Virus record (IMG/VR): IMGVR_UViG_3300027749_000066
Span: 1 to 64,000 of that record
DNA: 64,000 nt
Reading direction: 5' to 3' (one strand)
DNA from: a virus
The position numbers were made by a program, and so were the translations under genes. This document shows, piece by piece, positions 51,427 through 59,142 of this stretch (position 1 is the first letter of the stretch; every line of letters starts with the position of its first letter). A model generated the notes under the pieces. That model saw only the letters and a list, made by a program, of their open reading frames with translations, had not been told where the DNA came from and did not search any database.

Positions 51427-51446
51427 CACCAAAAAAAATTTTGGTG
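51427..51446 (+). terminator. Weak terminator hairpin(s) after WhiB 2
   Basis: A perfect 8-bp stem CACCAAAA / TTTTGGTG with an AAAA loop, directly after another small hairpin GCAAC / GTTGC (51412-51426). Either may terminate the terminase-WhiB transcript. Confidence 0.45.
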
Positions 51447-51474
51447 TTGAGGTAGGTTTCCGATCAGGTGGCGA

Positions 51475-51480
51475 TATACT
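51475..51480 (+). promoter_or_regulatory. Possible -10 (TATACT) before AT-hook gene
   Basis: TATACT preceded by GCGA and flanked by GATCAGG (51462-51468) and CCTGATC (51501-51507) in inverted orientation. The leader has AAGGAG before the ATG at 51538. The inverted repeat may act as an operator. Confidence 0.4.
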
Positions 51481-51537
51481 GTTCCCTAGTGGTCAGGCAC
51501 CCTGATCGCTACTTATCCATAACAATAAGGAGTAGTA

Positions 51538-51870
51538 ATGCTTAACATTGAAAAGACAGATGAACTTCCGCAGGTTCGTCGTGGCGGTGGCCGTCCTTCA
51601 GCAGAACGCAAGCAGATTCAAGATGCTTTAAATACTCTTGAGACTCAGGTTATTCGTGATGTTGAGGCGGGTAACAAGTACAATGCTCTTCAGCAACGTA
51701 TCCGCCAGACTGCTGCTAGTTTGAACCTTAAGGTCAAGATTGTTTATCGTAAGCATGAAGATAGCGAAACTGTCGGAGATCTTTATTTCGTCGGTTTTAA
51801 TGATGATGATGTTGAGAAGAGCAAGTCGAACACAATTCGTCGTAGTATGAAGGCTAAGGCTGAAGTTTGA
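51538..51870 (+). CDS. AT-hook DNA-binding protein, highly expressed
   Basis: 110 aa with AAGGAG upstream. An AT-hook-like V-R-R-G-G-G-R-P-S (about residues 13-21), a long helix (R-K-Q-I-Q-D-A-L-N-T-L-E-T-Q-V-I), then a beta strand segment (K-V-K-I-V-Y-R-K-H). C-ending codons imply high expression. Comparable in layout to small nucleoid-type proteins of actinobacteria and phages. Precise role unknown. Confidence 0.6.
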   Translation: MLNIEKTDELPQVRRGGGRPSAERKQIQDALNTLETQVIRDVEAGNKYNALQQRIRQTAASLNLKVKIVYRKHEDSETVGDLYFVGFNDDDVEKSKSNTIRRSMKAKAEV

Positions 51871-52040
51871 CATCTGTGAAAGAAAGTGTCAATAATCTCC
51901 CCGATAATTTCGGGGAGATTATTGATGTTATTGACAAATTTTTGTCTACAACTTCTGGTAGAAATCTAATAGATAGTAATGAAATTCAAGATTTTTGTTT
52001 GGACTTGAGAATCTTAATGACTCCTAAAGTTGATAATTAA
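51867..52040 (+). CDS. Small acidic protein with a perfect coding hairpin
   Basis: 57 aa if TTG 51867 is used, overlapping the previous TGA by 4 nt; GTG 51876 is the alternative. Acidic amphipathic helix (F-G-E-I-I-D-V-I-D-K-F-L) and C-L-D-L-R-I-L. Its codons 9-19 form a perfect 14-bp inverted repeat (51891-51904 / 51910-51923). Function unknown. Confidence 0.55.
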   Translation: MTSVKESVNNLPDNFGEIIDVIDKFLSTTSGRNLIDSNEIQDFCLDLRILMTPKVDN

Positions 52041-52049
52041 GTCTATTTT

Positions 52050-52058
52050 TGATAAAAT
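52050..52058 (+). promoter_or_regulatory. Extended -10 promoter TGaTAAAAT
   Basis: Located 20 nt before the ATG at 52079, with GAGGT between. Likely drives the 52079 and 52316 genes. Confidence 0.45.
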
Positions 52059-52078
52059 AGATGTACTGAGGTATTGAT

Positions 52079-52303
52079 ATGTTTCAGAATAAATATAAAT
52101 ATCTTAGTATTATTAAGTCTACAAAATTATTTGTAGAGTCAATGTTCCTTCACATAAATAGGATATATAAAGAATATATTCAAGTCGTTGATGATGACGG
52201 CATTTTTATGTATGCACAGATGGGCGACTGGCAAGAGTCAGGTATGTTAGATTATATTTTTATTTCTCATATAGCCATTTCCTGTGTAGAGCAAGGACTG
52301 TAG
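52079..52303 (+). CDS. Unknown small protein
   Basis: 74 aa, GAGGT site. Basic, aromatic N-terminus (N-K-Y-K-Y-L-S-I-I-K) and a Y-A-Q-M-G-D-W-Q-E-S segment. No motif recognised. Precedes the Rpf-like gene by 12 nt. Confidence 0.5.
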   Translation: MFQNKYKYLSIIKSTKLFVESMFLHINRIYKEYIQVVDDDGIFMYAQMGDWQESGMLDYIFISHIAISCVEQGL

Positions 52304-52843
<540 letters not shown>

Positions 52844-52926
52844 AAATATTTAATGAGCTTTTCTAGGTTATGTCCGAAAGAGTTTGCAAAATATTTTTGC
52901 AGTTAGTAAAACTAAATACTTTTTTT

Positions 52927-52964
52927 AAAAAAATGGAGGCCCTATTTGGGTCTCCATTTTTTTT
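52927..52964. terminator. Strong bidirectional terminator
   Basis: A 16-bp stem (A7-TGGAGGCCC / GGGTCTCCAT7, one G-U pair) with a TATTT loop. A-tract on the left and T-tract on the right make it active for both strands. Confidence 0.92.
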
Positions 52965-53121
52965 CATTAAATTTTAGTTAAATGTTAAGCCAAATGTCGT
53001 GGGCGCCAGAGTTTAGCTTTATATCTTCATTCAAGATCTCGAGCTAACAAATAATGACGATTTTTGTGATCGATCCAATACACAAGCAATTCGGGAACTT
53101 TGGTTTAACTAGGTGTAACAT

Positions 53122-53150
53122 TTGACTGAACCGGTTGAATACGATATGAT
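53122..53150 (+). promoter_or_regulatory. Sigma70-type early promoter 1 (TTGACT-17-TATGAT)
   Basis: TTGACT at 53122-53127 and TATGAT at 53145-53150 with an ideal 17-nt spacer. The spacer contains the perfect palindrome AACCGGTT, a possible operator. Drives the 53196 gene and the following cluster. Confidence 0.8.
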
Positions 53151-53195
53151 GACATTTGTCAGAAGTTCACTCATTCATTATGAAAGAAGAAGTTA

Positions 53196-54584
53196 ATGAA
53201 ATATATTCGCATTGCGAATAAAGCTGGCTTTGTTAATAGACTTTATCTTGAAAAGTTGGGACTTTCTACAAAAAGAGACGATGAGAATACTATTGGCCAA
53301 TTTGGTTCAGGTTCAAAGTTCGCTCCAATTGCCGCTTTGCGTAATGGTTGGCAGTGGATTAATGTTGGTGAAGATGAACTTGGCCAATATAAAATGGAGT
53401 ATGTTGTCAAGGAAGAATGTGATATTAATTCTATTTTTTATTATTACAACAATGAGTATCTGAAGCCCTCTTCTTTTGTTATTGAAGCTGGTGTTCTTTC
53501 TTGGGATAGTGAGTTTCAAATTTTTCGTGAAGCATTCTCTAATGCTCTTGATGAGTTTACTGCTAACGGAAATGAATATACCATTACGTTTGTTGATGAT
53601 ATTGTCTTTGAGCCTGGTGTATTTGCAGTTTATTTAACTGCGTGTGATGAACTGATTGAGATTATCAACAACTTTGATAAGTATTTTTCGATCAAACGTA
53701 ATAAGATCGCATCGATTAGTGACAAAGAAAAAATCTTTAATCCTTTTGATAAAGAAGTTAATTTTTATTACAAGGGTGTTCTTGTTCATAATGACAAGAA
53801 TAGTTCTTCACCTATCTTCAATTATGAGATTCCTAGTATTACTTTGAATGAAGAACGTCGTGTGCGTAACACTTATGAACTTGGTTCTAAAGTGACGCAA
53901 ATGTTTTACTATCTTAATAGTAATAATGATGGACATGATAGTATTGCTAAAACTCTTATTGCAAATGCTGGAAATGATTGTTGGGAATGGACTATTCCTG
54001 TCCATCATGTTGAGACTTGGTTTTCTCTCAACTATCATAATTCCAATAATTCTTTCAAAAATGCTTGGGAGAGTATGTATGGTGATACTATTGCTGTAAC
54101 ACCTGAACTTATGCGCTTTAAGTCGCAGTTTGCTTTGCGTAATGTCAAGACTATTGAGATTAAAAGTGCATATTTGTATGCTATGCTTCAGCGCTCCGGT
54201 GTTCCTTGCGCTGATTCTATTCTTGGTGATGAGATTAATTATGAGTTTGTTAGTCTTGCTGAACGTCAACAAAATAGATTTGATACAGCAGTTCGGGTCG
54301 TTAAGTCTTATATCAAAGATTTTGATAGTTATGTGAAAGATTTCAAGTTCTTTCTTCCTCAAGGTGAACAAGATCGTATTCTTGGTGTTGCTAATATGGA
54401 TAAGAATACTGTCTATCTTTCAGTGTATGCTTTTGATAGTATGAATACTTTAGTTGGTACTATTGTTCATGAGTATGATCATCTTAGAACTGGTCTTGGT
54501 GATGATGATAATGCTTTTCGTAGTGCTGCTGATGATCATATTGGTAATCTTCTTCTTCAACTTCATGAAAGGAGTTCGTCATGA
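53196..54584 (+). CDS. GHKL-like motif protein with HEYDH metallopeptidase motif
   Basis: 462 aa, first gene of the early arm. An N-terminal L-G-L-S-T-K followed by I-G-Q-F-G-S-G-S-K-F-A (Gly34-Lys41) matches the G2 box of GHKL ATPases such as Hsp90 and MutL. E112-A-F-S-N116-A-L-D119 matches their N-box spacing (E-x3-N-x2-D), but it lies after rather than before the glycine box. The C-terminus has V-H425-E-Y-D-H429-L-R-T-G, the HExxH zinc-protease motif, then G-D-D-D-N-A-F. No signal peptide. Possibly a host-attacking ATPase/protease. The fusion reading is inference. Confidence 0.65.
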   Translation: MKYIRIANKAGFVNRLYLEKLGLSTKRDDENTIGQFGSGSKFAPIAALRNGWQWINVGEDELGQYKMEYVVKEECDINSIFYYYNNEYLKPSSFVIEAGVLSWDSEFQIFREAFSNALDEFTANGNEYTITFVDDIVFEPGVFAVYLTACDELIEIINNFDKYFSIKRNKIASISDKEKIFNPFDKEVNFYYKGVLVHNDKNSSSPIFNYEIPSITLNEERRVRNTYELGSKVTQMFYYLNSNNDGHDSIAKTLIANAGNDCWEWTIPVHHVETWFSLNYHNSNNSFKNAWESMYGDTIAVTPELMRFKSQFALRNVKTIEIKSAYLYAMLQRSGVPCADSILGDEINYEFVSLAERQQNRFDTAVRVVKSYIKDFDSYVKDFKFFLPQGEQDRILGVANMDKNTVYLSVYAFDSMNTLVGTIVHEYDHLRTGLGDDDNAFRSAADDHIGNLLLQLHERSSS

Positions 54585-54618
54585 CAGTCCTACCATAAGG
54601 TAGTCTATCAGGAGGAAT

Positions 54619-54759
54619 ATGTCAGCAATATTTGATATTATTAGATTGCTAATCTCTGCTGCCTTAGCAGTTATCGCTGGGATAGCAATTCTTTTACTAT
54701 CTATCTTTTTCATAGTAATACTAGTTGGTATGCCACTCGCTTTTATTGCGGGTCTATAG
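54619..54759 (+). CDS. Small membrane protein
   Basis: 46 aa, AGGAGGA site. Almost entirely hydrophobic (residues about 8-45: L-L-I-S-A-A-L-A-V-I-A-G then F-F-I-V-I-L-V-G-M-P-L-A-F), enough for one or two membrane helices. Unknown role; may alter the host membrane. Confidence 0.65.
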   Translation: MSAIFDIIRLLISAALAVIAGIAILLLSIFFIVILVGMPLAFIAGL

Positions 54760-54771
54760 TGAGAGTGATTT

Positions 54772-55065
54772 ATGAGTAATGATAATTATTTTGTAGTAGA
54801 GGCTAGATTGCCTGTTTATATTGAGGAAGCTCTTTCTCCAGAAGAAGCCGCAAGGAAAGCAGCAAGAATTATTGAGAATGAGTATGGTGTCAATATAAGT
54901 AACTGGTTTCTTAGAGTGTTCGAATATGGTGCTGGCGAAGAGTCTGGACCTATTGCTGAATATTTTTCGAATCCGGCAGGATCAAAGTTCCGTAAAATTG
55001 ATCAGAATGTCAAAGAACACGATGACAAAATTCGTCAAGAAACAATAGAAAGCAATAGGGGATAA
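54772..55065 (+). CDS. Unknown early protein
   Basis: 97 aa. A strand-helix start (Y-F-V-V-E-A-R-L-P-V-Y-I-E-E-A-L-S-P-E-E-A-A-R-K-A-A-R) looks like a small alpha/beta domain. Charged C-terminus. No family recognised. Confidence 0.55.
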   Translation: MSNDNYFVVEARLPVYIEEALSPEEAARKAARIIENEYGVNISNWFLRVFEYGAGEESGPIAEYFSNPAGSKFRKIDQNVKEHDDKIRQETIESNRG

Positions 55066-55069
55066 CGCA

Positions 55070-55525
55070 ATGGGCTATTATATTAGTTTGATTGATAGTA
55101 ACGCTAAGCTTTGCGCTGAAGATTTAGATGAGGCTTATCGTATTTTGTGTGAGTTGAATAATGACAACACTCAAAAAACTGGTGGAACGATTCCTATTGA
55201 TAGAAAAGATGGGCCTCATGAAAACATTTGGTTTTCTTGGATGCCTTGGAATTATCCTGATCTTCTCAAAAGTGCTGCAGAAATTTTTGAGTATCTTGGT
55301 TTTTCTATGATCTGTCATGAAAATGGTGATCTTTTGCTTACCGGATATGATGATAAGATGGGCGCTGAAGATGTGTTTTTGGATAGTCTTAGTCATCTTT
55401 GGAATTCTGTAGATGAAGTAGAAAATCCATATTTCGCTTGGCGTGGTGAAGAGGGTGATATGTGGAGAACCATTTACGTTGGTGGTAAAGTTATAAATCA
55501 GACAGCTAAAATTGAATGGGGTTGA
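55070..55525 (+). CDS. Unknown early protein with aromatic core
   Basis: 151 aa. Begins M-G-Y-Y-I-S-L-I-D-S-N and contains I-W-F-S-W-M-P-W-N-Y and G-F-S-M-I-C-H-E-N-G-D-L-L-L-T-G-Y. The plan looks like a single small alpha/beta domain. Acidic overall. No function recognised. Confidence 0.6.
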   Translation: MGYYISLIDSNAKLCAEDLDEAYRILCELNNDNTQKTGGTIPIDRKDGPHENIWFSWMPWNYPDLLKSAAEIFEYLGFSMICHENGDLLLTGYDDKMGAEDVFLDSLSHLWNSVDEVENPYFAWRGEEGDMWRTIYVGGKVINQTAKIEWG

Positions 55526-55535
55526 AGTAATACAA

Positions 55536-55796
55536 ATGGTTACTGAATACAAAACTACTGTTAGTTTTCTTCATTCTCCTTTTCCTTATGAGAATGAGCA
55601 GAAGAAGAAGTATAAGCCTTCTATTTTCAATGGTTGGTTTACTATTGATGAGTTGCGTAAGATGAATCCTGCTTTTAAGAACAAAGATGTTAATTGGGTT
55701 CCGAATGTCGATTTGCCTTATCCTGATGAAGTTACATTGTTTCATCCTTACAATGGTTATTATGTTCTTATTTCCGAATCAAGAATTAGGAGTTAG
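55536..55796 (+). CDS. Unknown early protein
   Basis: 86 aa from ATG 55536 (TTG 55512 is possible). Contains S-I-F-N-G-W-F-T-I-D-E-L-R-K-M-N and a hydrophobic close Y-N-G-Y-Y-V-L-I-S-E. No family recognised. Confidence 0.5.
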   Translation: MVTEYKTTVSFLHSPFPYENEQKKKYKPSIFNGWFTIDELRKMNPAFKNKDVNWVPNVDLPYPDEVTLFHPYNGYYVLISESRIRS

Positions 55797-55798
55797 AA

Positions 55799-56194
55799 AT
55801 GTCTGTTACTGATACATCCCTTGAAGTTGTTGGAAGTATTAAGGTTAATTATCCATTGACTCGTCAGTTTGTTGACGATCTTCTTGTCACTGCTTTTGAA
55901 GGTGGCATTAATTATTGGTGTAGCAAAGCTTATCCTGTTGATAATATTTTCCCTGAAGGCGCAGTTTATACTTCTGATTGTTTGTCTCGGGGTAGAGATA
56001 TTGTTATTGTTGAAGAATCAGATGAAGATGGAGATCAAGGTAAGAATCATATTCTTACTCTTGATAATCTTATCTTTGGCATCAAGTGTTTTATGAATAT
56101 GCCTAATGCCAATAATATCTTCGATGATTATGATGCTTTTGATGCTGATGTTATTATTCAATTTGCAATTTTCAATGATGTTGTATACGGATAA
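55799..56194 (+). CDS. Acidic early protein
   Basis: 131 aa. N-terminal V-D-D-L-L-V-T-A-F-E-G-G-I-N-Y-W and an acidic centre (E-E-S-D-E-D-G-D). F-E-G-G-I-x-Y-W is a motif I associate with small phage proteins of unknown function. Followed by AAGGGAGA for the next gene. Confidence 0.6.
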   Translation: MSVTDTSLEVVGSIKVNYPLTRQFVDDLLVTAFEGGINYWCSKAYPVDNIFPEGAVYTSDCLSRGRDIVIVEESDEDGDQGKNHILTLDNLIFGIKCFMNMPNANNIFDDYDAFDADVIIQFAIFNDVVYG

Positions 56195-56207
56195 GGGAGA
56201 TATTTTA

Positions 56208-56420
56208 ATGGGTGATAATATTTACACTGTTAGTATTAGTAACACTTTCAATGCTGATTCTGCTAATGATGCTGTTATGCAAATGATTTGTTGGCTTCAA
56301 GAGTCTGCTCATTCTGCTGATTATCTTGTTGAGTGGGAAGCTATCGTTGCTGATATGTTTCGCAATTGTTCTGTGTTTATTGACTCAGGACAAATGATTC
56401 GTGAAAAAATTGAGTATTGA
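56208..56420 (+). CDS. Unknown small protein
   Basis: 70 aa from ATG 56208 (AAGGGAGA upstream). S-A-N-D-A-V-M-Q-M-I-C-W-L-Q-E-S is a clear helix, then V-E-W-E-A-I-V-A-D-M-F. It is the size of a ferredoxin-like fold. Function unknown. Confidence 0.55.
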   Translation: MGDNIYTVSISNTFNADSANDAVMQMICWLQESAHSADYLVEWEAIVADMFRNCSVFIDSGQMIREKIEY

Positions 56421-56421
56421 T

Positions 56422-56577
56422 ATGGGTAAGAAACTTCGTGAAAAAGATTATCGTACTGGTTATGAGCAAGGTTATCGTGATGCTTTGAAGCAAGCAATGT
56501 CTATTGTTCATATGGAATGGGATCGACATAACAAGGAGATTAAAGTTGTTAAAGAGTACGGCAGTATCTCTGTTTGA
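56422..56577 (+). CDS. Unknown 51-aa protein
   Basis: Starts 1 nt after the previous stop. Basic helix K-K-L-R-E-K-D-Y-R-T-G-Y-E-Q-G-Y-R-D-A-L, then W-D-R-H-N-K-E. The G-Y-x-x-G-Y-x-D-A pattern is common in small phage helical proteins. Confidence 0.55.
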   Translation: MGKKLREKDYRTGYEQGYRDALKQAMSIVHMEWDRHNKEIKVVKEYGSISV

Positions 56578-56728
56578 GAATATGATATTACCCGGTGTAA
56601 TTGCTGCTTATAGTGAATCTGATAAAGTTGCGATTAGAACTGCTTGGAATGATTGGACTGACGGTTTGTGTAAGTCTGGAGAGATTACACAAAAACAATA
56701 TGAAAGTTGGTTGAACCCCTTTGAGTGA
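56546..56728 (+). CDS. Conserved small actinophage-type protein (W-D-W-T-D-G-L-C)
   Basis: 60 aa from TTG 56546, chosen because AAGGAG ends 7 nt upstream. Overlaps the previous gene by 32 nt. Pattern M-I-L-P-G-V, then R-T-A-W-N-D-W-T-D-G-L-C-K-S-G-E-I and W-L-N-P, which I recognise as a small actinophage family of unknown function. Confidence 0.6.
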   Translation: MLKSTAVSLFENMILPGVIAAYSESDKVAIRTAWNDWTDGLCKSGEITQKQYESWLNPFE

Positions 56729-56903
56729 TGGAATTCTTTTGAAGAATGACCCTGAGGTTGAGGATCTTATTGTTTCTATTATTCTTGGTATTGAGAAGTA
56801 TAATGAGTATGCTAAGAATACTAATAAAGATTCATCAGGTACTAAGCTTATTATTAAACACAAGCTCAAAGAGCTTGACGACTTTGTTTGGAGTGTGATT
56901 TAA
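56721..56903 (+). CDS. Unknown 60-aa helical protein
   Basis: TTG start overlapping the previous gene by 8 nt. Helices I-V-S-I-I-L-G-I-E-K-Y-N-E-Y-A-K and K-H-K-L-K-E-L-D-D-F. No family recognised. Confidence 0.5.
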   Translation: MSDGILLKNDPEVEDLIVSIILGIEKYNEYAKNTNKDSSGTKLIIKHKLKELDDFVWSVI

Positions 56904-57097
56904 TGTCTGGTATTACTATTGGGAAAAATCATGAAGGTGCGTGGGTTCTTGATGCTATGTGCTTTGATGGTTATGAGACTTTTCTTCATACTATGAGATT
57001 TTATGACTATACTAAAGCTGAAGCTATCAAGTTGTTTAAGTCTCATTGCTTAGAAGAAGGGTTGAAAATTTTAACTTCGGAGGATGAATATGTCTAA
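56903..57097 (+). CDS. Unknown small protein
   Basis: 64 aa from ATG 56903 (TAATG overlap). G-A-W-V-L-D-A-M-C-F-D-G-Y and Y-D-Y-T-K-A-E-A-I-K-L-F-K suggest a small alpha/beta fold. Unknown function. Confidence 0.55.
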   Translation: MSGITIGKNHEGAWVLDAMCFDGYETFLHTMRFYDYTKAEAIKLFKSHCLEEGLKILTSEDEYV

Positions 57098-57260
57098 AGG
57101 TATGTTTCGTCAGCAAGTTACTTTAACTGTAACTTATGATCTTGAAGAGTACGATCACCCTATGTATTGGGATTGGACTGAACTTTGTGGTAGTTTTTGT
57201 CGTGTCGTGGATAGTAGTGAAGTAAATCTTGTTATTGTCGATGATGGTTCTGATTTCTAG
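57090..57260 (+). CDS. Unknown 56-aa acidic protein
   Basis: ATG 57090 with GGAGGATG-type site just upstream, overlapping the previous gene by 8 nt. Beta start (R-Q-Q-V-T-L-T-V-T-Y-D) and W-D-W-T-E-L-C-G. Ends before an extended -10 promoter. Confidence 0.55.
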   Translation: MSKGMFRQQVTLTVTYDLEEYDHPMYWDWTELCGSFCRVVDSSEVNLVIVDDGSDF

Positions 57261-57279
57261 AGCAGAACTCAAGTGTGAA

Positions 57280-57288
57280 TGATATAAT
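57280..57288 (+). promoter_or_regulatory. Extended -10 promoter TGaTATAAT
   Basis: Perfect TG-A-TATAAT 47 nt before the ATG at 57336. The leader contains a small ATCGT / ACGAT hairpin (57298-57311). Confidence 0.55.
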
Positions 57289-57335
57289 CTTGATATATCG
57301 TTTATACGATCAGACTAAATGGAGAAATGACTATT

Positions 57336-57563
57336 ATGAGTAAGTATCTGCACACTGTTGTAGATTTTTATCTTGAGGGAGATTCTGTCCCCAAAACTGG
57401 ATATGTTGTTAGTGAACTTGATAATATTGCTAAGATTCGTGTTGAGCATGGGCCTAATCATGGCCTTTTGTTTGACGTTGAGTTTGATAATATTATCGAT
57501 GATTCTTTTGAAAGTTTTGAGTTAGAAGATCAAAAACTTTACTCTTGGTATGATGGTGAATAG
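57336..57563 (+). CDS. Unknown early protein
   Basis: 75 aa from ATG 57336 (GGAG 11 nt upstream; ATG 57327 is too close to it). Small beta-barrel-like pattern: Y-V-V-S-E-L-D-N-I-A-K-I-R-V-E, then G-L-L-F-D-V-E-F. Acidic end. Unknown function. Confidence 0.55.
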   Translation: MSKYLHTVVDFYLEGDSVPKTGYVVSELDNIAKIRVEHGPNHGLLFDVEFDNIIDDSFESFELEDQKLYSWYDGE

Positions 57564-57775
57564 TAGCCATATTAAATTCTCCCAATATTTAGATTCATGT
57601 TGTGCGGCCGCAACATTAAGCTTTAGGTTGCGATAAACATTCACTGGCACACAATCTCGAGCTCATTCCGTGACTTTTATAAAACTAGGTACAACTTTTG
57701 ACAGCAACTGGTTCAATCGACTAAGGTATGTAACACAAAGCGTTACTCCATTACCTACAGAAAGAAGTTGATCTT
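57564..57775 (+). other. 212-nt regulatory region with second early promoter
   Basis: No gene seen. Contains an inverted repeat around GCGGCCGC (57598-57617), ATCTCGAGCT (57654-57663) and AACTAGGTACAACTTTTGAC (57683-57702), the last two shared with 53036-53126. A diverged copy of the first early control region. Confidence 0.65.
57698..57727 (+). promoter_or_regulatory. Sigma70-type early promoter 2 (TTGACA-18-TAAGGT)
   Basis: Perfect -35 TTGACA and TAAGGT after 18 nt. The spacer has AACTGGTT where promoter 1 has AACCGGTT. Drives the 57776 cluster. Confidence 0.65.
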
Positions 57776-58015
57776 GTGAGAAATGTTGGGGTTGAGAATG
57801 TGATTAAAAGTTCAGATAACATTGAACTTTCGTATAATCATGAGACTCGTGATTTCGATTATCTTATTGGTAAAATTCTCCGTGAACGTAATCTTGTTCG
57901 TATTGGAGTAATCATTGCTATTGATTATTTTCATGATGGTTATCATCATGATAATGCAGTAGCAGTTCTTGACAATGGTAAGCGTATCAATTGTAGAAAG
58001 CTGGTTAAGCGATGA
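57776..58015 (+). CDS. Unknown early protein
   Basis: 79 aa from GTG 57776 (AAAGAAG upstream). Strand-rich: L-I-G-K-I-L-R-E-R-N-L-V-R-I-G-V-I-I-A-I, then A-V-A-V-L-D-N-G-K-R-I-N-C. Resembles a small SH3-like or KOW-like barrel. First gene of the second early cluster. Confidence 0.55.
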   Translation: MRNVGVENVIKSSDNIELSYNHETRDFDYLIGKILRERNLVRIGVIIAIDYFHDGYHHDNAVAVLDNGKRINCRKLVKR

Positions 58016-58212
58016 GTAATCACATTTGTTCCGAGATTCAGTATAGCCATGTTCATTCAGATTTGTGTGGAATTGATCTTCACGATCAAGATTGGCGTAA
58101 TCTTTTGCACCAGGCTTTGGATGAGTGGTTGGATAAGAGTAATGGTGACGGTTGTTTCTACGTTGGTGATGTTGCTTCTTATGCTAACTCTGAGCATGAG
58201 GAGATGAACTAA
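58012..58212 (+). CDS. Unknown His/Asp-rich protein
   Basis: 66 aa, ATGA overlap. Histidines and acidic residues alternate (Y-S-H-V-H-S-D-L-C-G-I-D-L-H-D-Q-D-W), which could bind metal. Unknown function. Confidence 0.5.
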   Translation: MSNHICSEIQYSHVHSDLCGIDLHDQDWRNLLHQALDEWLDKSNGDGCFYVGDVASYANSEHEEMN

Positions 58213-58373
58213 TGGGAAAGATTACAATTCCTACTGATCCCGAGTTTTCTGATGTTGTTTATGAGTGTGATACTTGCGATAAAGCTTACACTTATGAACC
58301 AAAAGATTCTTTTCAGACTTACAATGCACAATGGTTTTGTTCGGAAGAATGCGGAAAGAATGGTGGTTGGTAA
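58212..58373 (+). CDS. Small zinc-finger protein
   Basis: 53 aa, TAATG start. C-D-T-C near residues 19-22 and F-C-S-E-E-C near 42-47 form a four-Cys zinc site similar to FCS-type fingers. Probably modulates a host DNA or protein process. Confidence 0.6.
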   Translation: MGKITIPTDPEFSDVVYECDTCDKAYTYEPKDSFQTYNAQWFCSEECGKNGGW

Positions 58374-58534
58374 TGCCTGACTCTATGGATTGGGTAAAAA
58401 GTAATGTCAGAAGTTGTGATGAATGTGGCCGAGAAACTGATGCTGGCGAGTGGCCGGATTGGATAAACGGTATTTGTGAAGACTGCGATCCAAGCATTCT
58501 TTTTGATTACGATGAGGAGATTAGTAATGTCTAG
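58373..58534 (+). CDS. Small zinc-ribbon protein
   Basis: 53 aa from ATG 58373 (TAATG overlap). C-D-E-C and C-E-D-C pairs (about 15-18 and 36-39) around a W-P-D-W-I-N-G-I turn make a zinc ribbon; acidic tail. Confidence 0.6.
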   Translation: MPDSMDWVKSNVRSCDECGRETDAGEWPDWINGICEDCDPSILFDYDEEISNV

Positions 58535-58736
58535 TTTCGAGAAGTTCTTGGAAGATGTTGATCTTTGCCTTATGAGTAAGCTTGGACTTACTTCTAATTC
58601 TATTGGTGATGCTCCTTGGCATGATTATTTCGAAGATGAATTAGAAACAGAAGCTGCTTGTGCTTATGCTTTACATGATTATAATGACGTTGACTTTAGC
58701 GTTCTTGAAACTATCGGATTGGCGGATTACATCTAA
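58527..58736 (+). CDS. Acidic unknown protein
   Basis: 69 aa from ATG 58527 (8-nt overlap). Strongly acidic, with A-P-W-H-D-Y-F-E-D-E-L-E-T-E. No motif recognised. Confidence 0.5.
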   Translation: MSSFEKFLEDVDLCLMSKLGLTSNSIGDAPWHDYFEDELETEAACAYALHDYNDVDFSVLETIGLADYI

Positions 58737-59131
58737 TGAATGATGATAGAGTTGCTATTCTTATCAAAGAAGCTTTTCCTTCTATTGATTGGAATAAAGT
58801 TAATGAAGCTGATCGTGCTCTAAACTTTGAGCTTCACTTTGGTCCTTTGCCTTCTGACTATTGGAGTGAGTGTGAGCCACTCCATTATTATGAATGGAAG
58901 GGTTGGGAGAAAGCTTGTCATGATCTTTCAGAAATGCTTTCTGATCTTCCAGTTAAGATCTTTTATTCCGAAGATGCTGAATGTATTAGCATTAGCCATC
59001 CTGAAGATGATCCAGAAAATTGGACTAAGTATGAAGATAGTGATGAGTATTACTGGAGTGGATTTGATTATTGGGAATTGAATCCTTTGAAGTATGTGTT
59101 GCACAAAGAGTCCTATATGCAGATTTATTGA
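58736..59131 (+). CDS. Acidic, aromatic unknown protein
   Basis: 131 aa. Many Asp/Glu alternating with Trp/Tyr (W-S-E-C-E-P-L-H-Y-Y-E-W-K-G-W-E, then Y-E-D-S-D-E-Y-Y-W). Composition resembles DNA-mimic anti-restriction proteins, but no family motif supports that. Confidence 0.55.
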   Translation: MNDDRVAILIKEAFPSIDWNKVNEADRALNFELHFGPLPSDYWSECEPLHYYEWKGWEKACHDLSEMLSDLPVKIFYSEDAECISISHPEDDPENWTKYEDSDEYYWSGFDYWELNPLKYVLHKESYMQIY

Positions 59132-59142
59132 TTGGAGTTATG

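Larger units (their letters stand above)
52844..53195 (+). other. 352-nt intergenic region: terminator plus early promoter
   Basis: No convincing gene. Contains the bidirectional terminator at 52927-52964, an ATCTCGAGCT block (53036-53045) and AACTAGGTGTAACATTTGAC (53107-53126) leading into a sigma70-type promoter. Both blocks recur upstream of 57776. It separates the late/lysis side from the right early arm. Confidence 0.75.

Noticed and set aside
57600-57665. Cluster of GCGGCCGC, AAGCTT, CTCGAG and GAGCTC resembling a cloning polylinker
   Set aside because: Part of the stretch (ATCTCGAGCT) and the downstream promoter block recur in a diverged form at 53036-53126, and the flanks are uninterrupted phage genes, so vector contamination is unlikely.
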